Origin: Burhinus oedicnemus
Taxonomy: Eukaryota; Chordata; Aves; Charadriiformes; Burhinidae
Length of the DNA stretch: 64,000 nt
Direction: 5' to 3'
Assembly: GCA_008921705.1 (NCBI GenBank)
Contig: VFFE01007216.1
Span: 2,792-66,791, forward strand
Part shown: positions 63,001 to 64,000 of the stretch, in pieces
How positions within the stretch are numbered: the first letter of the stretch is position 1
Layout: each line of letters starts with the position of its first letter
Notes under the pieces: model-generated
The model's database searches: none
What the model was told of the DNA's origin: nothing
The model's input: only the letters and a program-made list of their open reading frames with translations
Program-made: the position numbers and the translations under genes

Positions 63001-63946
63001 CAAAACACTAATGAAGATAAGGGGTAAGCATTCAGGGAATTAGAAGAAAAGTAGAAATTGCTTAGGGAAGTTGCACATTTCTACACTGCGGGGGCAATTT
63101 AGGGAAGCAATTTCAGTTATTCGTGGTAAGCCTTTCAAAAAACATAGGAAAACAGGCAAGATCCTGAAAGAGTTGACAAAGGAAAACATCCTCTTTTAAA
63201 AAGAAGATTGAGAACAAAACAACAGTCAACATAACTTCAATTTACAAAAATATTGTGTAACAAACTTGTTTGTAAGTACATAAAAAAAAAAATCACATTG
63301 AAAGTAACAGCCAATACAAATTAGTCCAAACCAAAACACTGCTATTTCCTCTCTGACAGTGTAGCATGTCTTATGGTGACTTCAGTTGTACCTCAGGTAT
63401 AAGTCAAATATTTACTTCAGTGTAACATTTGACAGTGATATGATTTTTGGCATGATATTTTCATAAACCATGTAAGGAAACACGGTCACAGGAAGATGCC
63501 CATAAACCAGGTTTACAAACTCTTGGAAAGCATCTTTCAGCAGCTGTCAATATTTCCCTGTTAAATTAGACACATATTGACAAGGAACCTGATCTGGGCT
63601 TTTCAGAGATTTTTATTTATGACTTGTGAGGAAAAATAAAACATTTGCAGATTATACTAAGATGGAAAAGTTGCAAGAAGTATGGAGAATGAAATCAGCA
63701 TTCAAAGGAATTCTTAACAACAAGAGACAAAAAAAAAAAAAAAAAAAAAAAAGAGAGAGAGAAATGGACTGGAAAAATAAAAATATCCCGAAGATGTGAG
63801 CCAATAAGGACAGACAATAGCTTCCAAGCCTAACAAGCTTCAGTGTGCAAAGCAAATACTCAGGAGTACATACAGCATTTGCATTTCCTCCAACTTGCAT
63901 GCATCTCAGCTGAAACCAAGACCAATTGGAATCCAGTTCTGTAGAT
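32995..63946 (-). CDS. ARFGAP3: ARFGAP3, Arf GTPase-activating protein 3 (exons 3-16; N-terminus outside window)
   Basis: ARFGAP3 stimulates GTP hydrolysis on Arf1 at Golgi and ER-Golgi membranes and helps uncoat COPI vesicles (family knowledge). Seen here: 14 exons with GT donors, AG acceptors and compatible phases, joining to one 455-residue open frame. Window residues 1-68 are the C-terminal half of the ArfGAP domain ([15 protein letters not shown], then [19 protein letters not shown]). A basic stretch at ~152-172 ([16 protein letters not shown]) belongs to the coatomer/cargo-binding middle region. Glo3-type motifs are ISSDMYFG (~366-373) and ISSADLFE (~395-402). The amphipathic tail ends in DRYGS. 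With ~63 missing N-terminal residues the total is near the human 516. The middle matches ARFGAP3 ([35 protein letters not shown]) better than ARFGAP2. The zinc cysteines and arginine finger lie to the right of the window and were not seen. Confidence 0.96.
33013..33731 (-). other. ARFGAP3 intron 15
   Basis: 719 bp. The acceptor side carries a run of 13 T followed by acttttctag. It contains a CR1 tail at 33352-33411 and nothing else recognised. Confidence 0.9.
33352..33411 (+). mobile_element. CR1 LINE 3' tail fragment
   Basis: GGGCTAGACGATCCCTGTAGG then TCCCTTCCAACTGAAC and TATTCTATTCTG, about 60 bp. It lies antisense to ARFGAP3 inside intron 15. Confidence 0.85.
33732..33853 (-). CDS. ARFGAP3: ARFGAP3 exon 15 (C-terminal helix)
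   Basis: 122 bp, phase 1 to 0. The acceptor is ctccttttag and the donor gttagt. It encodes [20 protein letters not shown] then [20 protein letters not shown] and Q. It has the LP(S/N)APD motif and an amphipathic helix, close to the human tail. The length is not a multiple of 3, so skipping would shift the frame. A TG microsatellite lies 11 nt upstream of the acceptor in gene sense. Confidence 0.96.
33865..33879 (-). repeat. (TG)7 microsatellite at exon 15 acceptor
   Basis: (AC)n on plus, (TG)n in gene sense, 11 nt upstream of exon 15. It sits where the polypyrimidine tract and branch-point region should be, so its length may affect splice efficiency. Confidence 0.9.
34821..34850 (+). mobile_element. 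CR1 LINE terminal tail remnant
   Basis: CTTCCAACCTAGGTGATTCT then ATGATTC, matching the final bases of CR1. About 30 bp, so the assignment is modest. Confidence 0.6.
36226..36316 (-). mobile_element. CR1 LINE 3' fragment (~90 bp)
   Basis: Minus-strand CR1 tail: ATAGAATCATAGACTGG..AGTTGGAAG..ACCTTAAAGATCATCTAG, then the CCATGCCATGGGCAGG..CCACTAGAC block. It is in the same sense as ARFGAP3. Confidence 0.9.
37826..37916 (-). CDS. ARFGAP3: ARFGAP3 exon 14 (second Glo3-type repeat)
   Basis: 91 bp, phase 0 to 1. The acceptor is attctcttctag and the donor gtacat. It encodes [20 protein letters not shown] then [18 protein letters not shown] is a degenerate Glo3-type repeat, with Glu where the upstream copy has Gly, as also seen in the human protein. 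Confidence 0.95.
37917..38934 (-). other. ARFGAP3 intron 13
   Basis: 1018 bp, AT-rich. It contains the candidate 31-nt cryptic exon at 38134-38164, described separately. Confidence 0.85.
38134..38164 (-). other. candidate cryptic or poison exon (31 nt)
   Basis: Seen in gene sense: the pyrimidine-rich acceptor ATCCCCTTTTTTAG, 31 nt, then donor GTAATT. Inclusion between exons 13 and 14 would add GGT AGC TAA, an immediate stop after two residues, and would also shift the frame. It has no counterpart in the ARFGAP3 protein I know. It may be an unused pseudo-exon, since short decoys with good splice sites are common in introns. Confidence 0.35.
38935..39058 (-). CDS. ARFGAP3: ARFGAP3 exon 13 (Glo3 motif)
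   Basis: 124 bp, phase 2 to 0. The acceptor is tttcttttag and the donor gtaagt. After the split Arg it encodes [19 protein letters not shown] then [18 protein letters not shown] and [12 protein letters not shown] is a Glo3 regulatory motif repeat, which defines the ArfGAP2/3 (Glo3) class and separates it from ArfGAP1. Confidence 0.96.
39059..40268 (-). other. ARFGAP3 intron 12
   Basis: 1210 bp, AT-rich. Short frames only; nothing recognised. Confidence 0.85.
40269..40406 (-). CDS. ARFGAP3: ARFGAP3 exon 12
   Basis: 138 bp, phase 2 to 2. The acceptor is ccttttattttag and the donor gtatac. It encodes a Ser/Asp/aromatic-rich linker ([20 protein letters not shown], then [20 protein letters not shown]). 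It is less conserved than its neighbours but matches the human SSFSSWDDSSDSYWKKE pattern. Confidence 0.93.
40407..44230 (-). other. ARFGAP3 intron 11
   Basis: 3824 bp. It contains a CR1 3' fragment at 40858-40981 and otherwise AT-rich unique sequence. No extra exon was recognised. Confidence 0.85.
40858..40981 (+). mobile_element. CR1 LINE 3' fragment (~125 bp)
   Basis: Plus strand: the end of ORF2 (GAACTGTTCAAGGCCATGGC..GAGCAAGCTGGTCTAGTGG) and 3' UTR (GCCCATGGCAGAGGGG..AACTAGATGATCTTTAATA), ending ACCATTCTATGATCCTAC. Same subfamily as the large copy at 58-60.5 kb; antisense to ARFGAP3. Confidence 0.93.
44231..44353 (-). CDS. ARFGAP3: ARFGAP3 exon 11
   Basis: 123 bp, phase 2 to 2. The acceptor is cctgtccccag and the donor gtaatg. 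It encodes [20 protein letters not shown] then [35 protein letters not shown] is identical to human ARFGAP3 and is the best paralogue discriminator in the window. It is symmetric and frame-neutral, so skipping would preserve the frame. Confidence 0.96.
44354..44947 (-). other. ARFGAP3 intron 10
   Basis: 594 bp. It has an A-rich plus-strand run near 44490-44525 (poly-T in gene sense); nothing else recognised. Confidence 0.85.
44948..45073 (-). CDS. ARFGAP3: ARFGAP3 exon 10
   Basis: 126 bp, phase 2 to 2. The acceptor is ttttgttctag and the donor gtatgt. It encodes [20 protein letters not shown] then [20 protein letters not shown]. The SSLRLAY(K/R)DL block and RLG(M/I)GFG are conserved in ARFGAP3. 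Confidence 0.95.
45074..48627 (-). other. ARFGAP3 intron 9
   Basis: 3554 bp. It contains a three-unit local repeat at 48049-48126 and several ~60-120-codon open frames without recognisable similarity. No further exon was supported. Confidence 0.85.
48049..48126 (+). repeat. three-unit imperfect tandem repeat
   Basis: Units start CATACTTAAACTACCTCCTG, CATACTTAAACTACTACTTT and CATATTTAAACTACCCCCTG. They are about 22-27 bp each and imperfect. This is a small minisatellite inside intron 9. Confidence 0.8.
48628..48773 (-). CDS. ARFGAP3: ARFGAP3 exon 9
   Basis: 146 bp, phase 0 to 2. The acceptor is atatatcaag and the donor gtaagt. It encodes [20 protein letters not shown] then [17 protein letters not shown] and [11 protein letters not shown]. 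The [10 protein letters not shown](V/A)DKMKE segment is a family signature and is predicted to be charged and helical. Confidence 0.95.
48774..50954 (-). other. ARFGAP3 intron 8
   Basis: 2181 bp, AT-rich, with very few open frames over 60 codons. Nothing recognised. Confidence 0.85.
50955..51001 (-). CDS. ARFGAP3: ARFGAP3 exon 8
   Basis: 47 bp, phase 1 to 0. The acceptor is tccttgcag and the donor gtaagt. It encodes [16 protein letters not shown]. The [10 protein letters not shown] core is identical to human ARFGAP3 and starts the basic region implicated in coatomer and cargo binding in ArfGAP2/3. Confidence 0.93.
51002..52875 (-). other. ARFGAP3 intron 7
   Basis: 1874 bp. It contains two long T runs at 52247-52302 and a TTTAAATTTAAATTTAAA-like palindromic stretch near 52617-52632. 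No exon was recognised. Confidence 0.85.
52247..52302 (+). repeat. paired poly-T runs (T24-CCAATA-T26)
   Basis: 24 T at 52247-52270 and 26 T at 52277-52302, separated by CCAATA. In gene sense they are poly-A. No SINE or processed pseudogene body is recognisable next to them. Confidence 0.9.
52876..52932 (-). CDS. ARFGAP3: ARFGAP3 exon 7
   Basis: 57 bp, phase 1 to 1. The acceptor is tatgttttag and the donor gtaatg. With the split glycine it encodes [19 protein letters not shown], matching the human order GPSVEGL...KATLE. It could be skipped without shifting the frame because 57 is a multiple of 3. Confidence 0.9.
   Translation of the reverse strand, partial: DQNMDQAWIALVHHQKLH
52933..53331 (-). 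other. ARFGAP3 intron 6
   Basis: 399 bp. No repeat or gene recognised. Confidence 0.85.
53332..53419 (-). CDS. ARFGAP3: ARFGAP3 exon 6
   Basis: 88 bp, entry phase 0, exit phase 1. The acceptor is ctttttcaag and the donor gtatga. It encodes [20 protein letters not shown] then SENTPECHE. This is the poorly conserved acidic linker after the GAP domain. The call rests on exact phase fit with both neighbours and partial similarity to the human linker. Confidence 0.87.
53420..55659 (-). other. ARFGAP3 intron 5
   Basis: 2240 bp. AT-rich, with no recognised repeat or exon. Confidence 0.85.
55660..55743 (-). CDS. ARFGAP3: ARFGAP3 exon 5
   Basis: 84 bp, 28 codons, phase 0 to 0. The acceptor is taattctag and the donor gtatag. 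It encodes [20 protein letters not shown] then FASHVSPK. The [11 protein letters not shown] block is a good match to the human protein directly after the ArfGAP domain. Confidence 0.94.
55744..57812 (-). other. ARFGAP3 intron 4
   Basis: 2069 bp. AT-rich with several short A/T runs (for example T at 55922-55934). Nothing else recognised. Confidence 0.85.
57813..57944 (-). CDS. ARFGAP3: ARFGAP3 exon 4 (end of ArfGAP domain)
   Basis: 132 bp, 44 codons, phase 0 to 0. The acceptor is ctgcttcatag and the donor gtgagt. It encodes [20 protein letters not shown], then [13 protein letters not shown] and [11 protein letters not shown], the last helices of the ArfGAP fold. Human ARFGAP3 has alanine where this copy has glycine after NSR; other differences are conservative. 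Confidence 0.96.
58083..60524 (+). mobile_element. CR1 LINE, 5'-truncated (~2.4 kb), inactive
   Basis: This is the longest CR1 in the window, antisense to ARFGAP3. It begins inside the endonuclease part of ORF2 ([24 protein letters not shown]) and continues through the reverse transcriptase to the ORF2 C-terminus. The short 3' UTR GGCAGGGGGGTTGGAACTAG follows, ending in two ATTCTATG-type units. CR1 elements move by target-primed reverse transcription, and 5' truncation is typical. No clear target-site duplication was seen, as usual for CR1. Confidence 0.95.
58190..60436 (+). pseudogene. CR1 ORF2 remnant (endonuclease end plus reverse transcriptase), frame-broken
   Basis: The open pieces are 58190-58675 (endonuclease end and linker), 59038-59742 (reverse transcriptase) and 59720-60436 (C-terminal region). 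RT motifs seen: [19 protein letters not shown], motif A DLSKAFDT and motif [14 protein letters not shown]. Near 59630-59650 the catalytic motif C is destroyed: the Asp pair is absent and a base loss shifts the frame. A further break lies between 58675 and 59038. It cannot make an active enzyme. Confidence 0.9.
60845..60935. repeat. AT-rich low-complexity tract
   Basis: Alternating TATG/TATA and AAATA segments immediately 3' of the large CR1. Simple sequence, no coding. Confidence 0.6.
61668..62196 (-). mobile_element. CR1 LINE, 5'-truncated, second subfamily (~530 bp)
   Basis: The minus strand encodes an ORF2 C-terminus that differs from the other copies: [40 protein letters not shown], then [20 protein letters not shown] and a final VVLRDMV. 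It is followed by a 3' UTR with TGATGATCTTAAAGGTCTCT and a TTCTATGATTATATGATTCT tail. The ORF2 end remains open for ~145 codons. It is in the same sense as ARFGAP3. Confidence 0.93.
63729..63765 (+). repeat. poly-A (A25) followed by (GA)n
   Basis: A run of 25 A, then GAGAGAGAGAG. In gene sense this is CT/poly-T, about 110 nt downstream of the exon 3 donor. Confidence 0.9.
63874..63946 (-). CDS. ARFGAP3: ARFGAP3 exon 3 (ArfGAP domain)
   Basis: 73 bp. The acceptor is ctgtttag and the first base completes a split arginine codon. Then come 24 residues, [15 protein letters not shown] followed by MQVGGNANA, ending at donor gtatgt. This block is almost invariant in ArfGAP2/3 proteins and follows the zinc finger and arginine finger, which are on exons outside the window. 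Entry phase 2, exit phase 0. Confidence 0.95.
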
Positions 63947-64000
63947 CTAAACAGAAGGAAACATTTTTAATGTTATCTCCAAAGCTATTTAAAATCTCTG
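63947..64000 (-). other. start of ARFGAP3 intron 2 (truncated by window edge)
   Basis: Intronic sequence upstream of the exon 3 acceptor in gene sense. The remaining 5' exons lie to the right of the window. Confidence 0.85.

Larger units (their letters stand above)
57945..63873 (-). other. ARFGAP3 intron 3
   Basis: 5929 bp, the largest intron in the window. It carries two CR1 insertions in opposite orientations (58.08-60.52 kb plus, 61.67-62.20 kb minus), an AT-rich low-complexity segment near 60845-60935, and a poly-A/GA run at 63729-63765. Without the two CR1s it would be about 3 kb. Confidence 0.88.

Noticed and set aside
1..64000. CRISPR arrays, bacterial operons, tRNA or rRNA genes
   Set aside because: No regularly spaced repeats, ribosome binding site-linked gene strings, or cloverleaf or rRNA sequence was seen. 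The window is vertebrate nuclear DNA.

Overview
The window is vertebrate nuclear DNA and almost certainly avian. It carries many chicken-repeat-1 (CR1) LINE fragments ending in the characteristic ATTCTATG-type 3' tails, a TGTCCTGG...ACA solo LTR of the kind common in bird genomes, and compact introns. A 20-base run of N shows it is a draft assembly. The species cannot be named from the sequence alone. The one gene that can be proved is ARFGAP3 (ADP-ribosylation factor GTPase-activating protein 3, the vertebrate relative of yeast Glo3), read on the minus strand from the right edge down to its stop codon at 32995-32997. Fourteen exons with GT-AG boundaries and matching phases were reconstructed. 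They give 455 residues in one uninterrupted frame, from late in the ArfGAP domain to the C-terminal DRYGS. The exons for the first ~63 residues, including the zinc-binding cysteines and the arginine finger, lie beyond position 64000. The 3' UTR runs to about 31.9 kb and contains the N gap. Layout: 1-4080, non-coding with no recognisable gene. 4080-5150, a strong CpG island (probable promoter) with no identifiable coding exon; in human the gene downstream of ARFGAP3 is A4GALT in the same orientation, so a left-going A4GALT promoter is a reasonable but unproven guess. 5150-31250, intergenic, moderately GC-rich, with CR1 copies (about 14.7, 18.1, 24.4 and 31.3 kb, plus tails) and a 663-bp solo LTR at 27447-28109 flanked by a perfect 5-bp target-site duplication. 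31900-64000, the AT-richer ARFGAP3 locus, whose introns hold several CR1 pieces. The largest is a 2.4-kb CR1 with a dead reverse transcriptase (about 58.08-60.52 kb), lying antisense to the gene; a second CR1 of a different subfamily lies at 61.67-62.2 kb. No bacterial-type operon, CRISPR array, defence system, tRNA or rRNA was found, and I see no convincing undescribed biological system. The most useful second-look items are a 31-nt candidate poison exon in intron 12, a TG microsatellite directly upstream of the exon 15 acceptor, the orphan CpG island, and the clean solo-LTR insertion. Exon numbers assume the 16-exon human gene structure.
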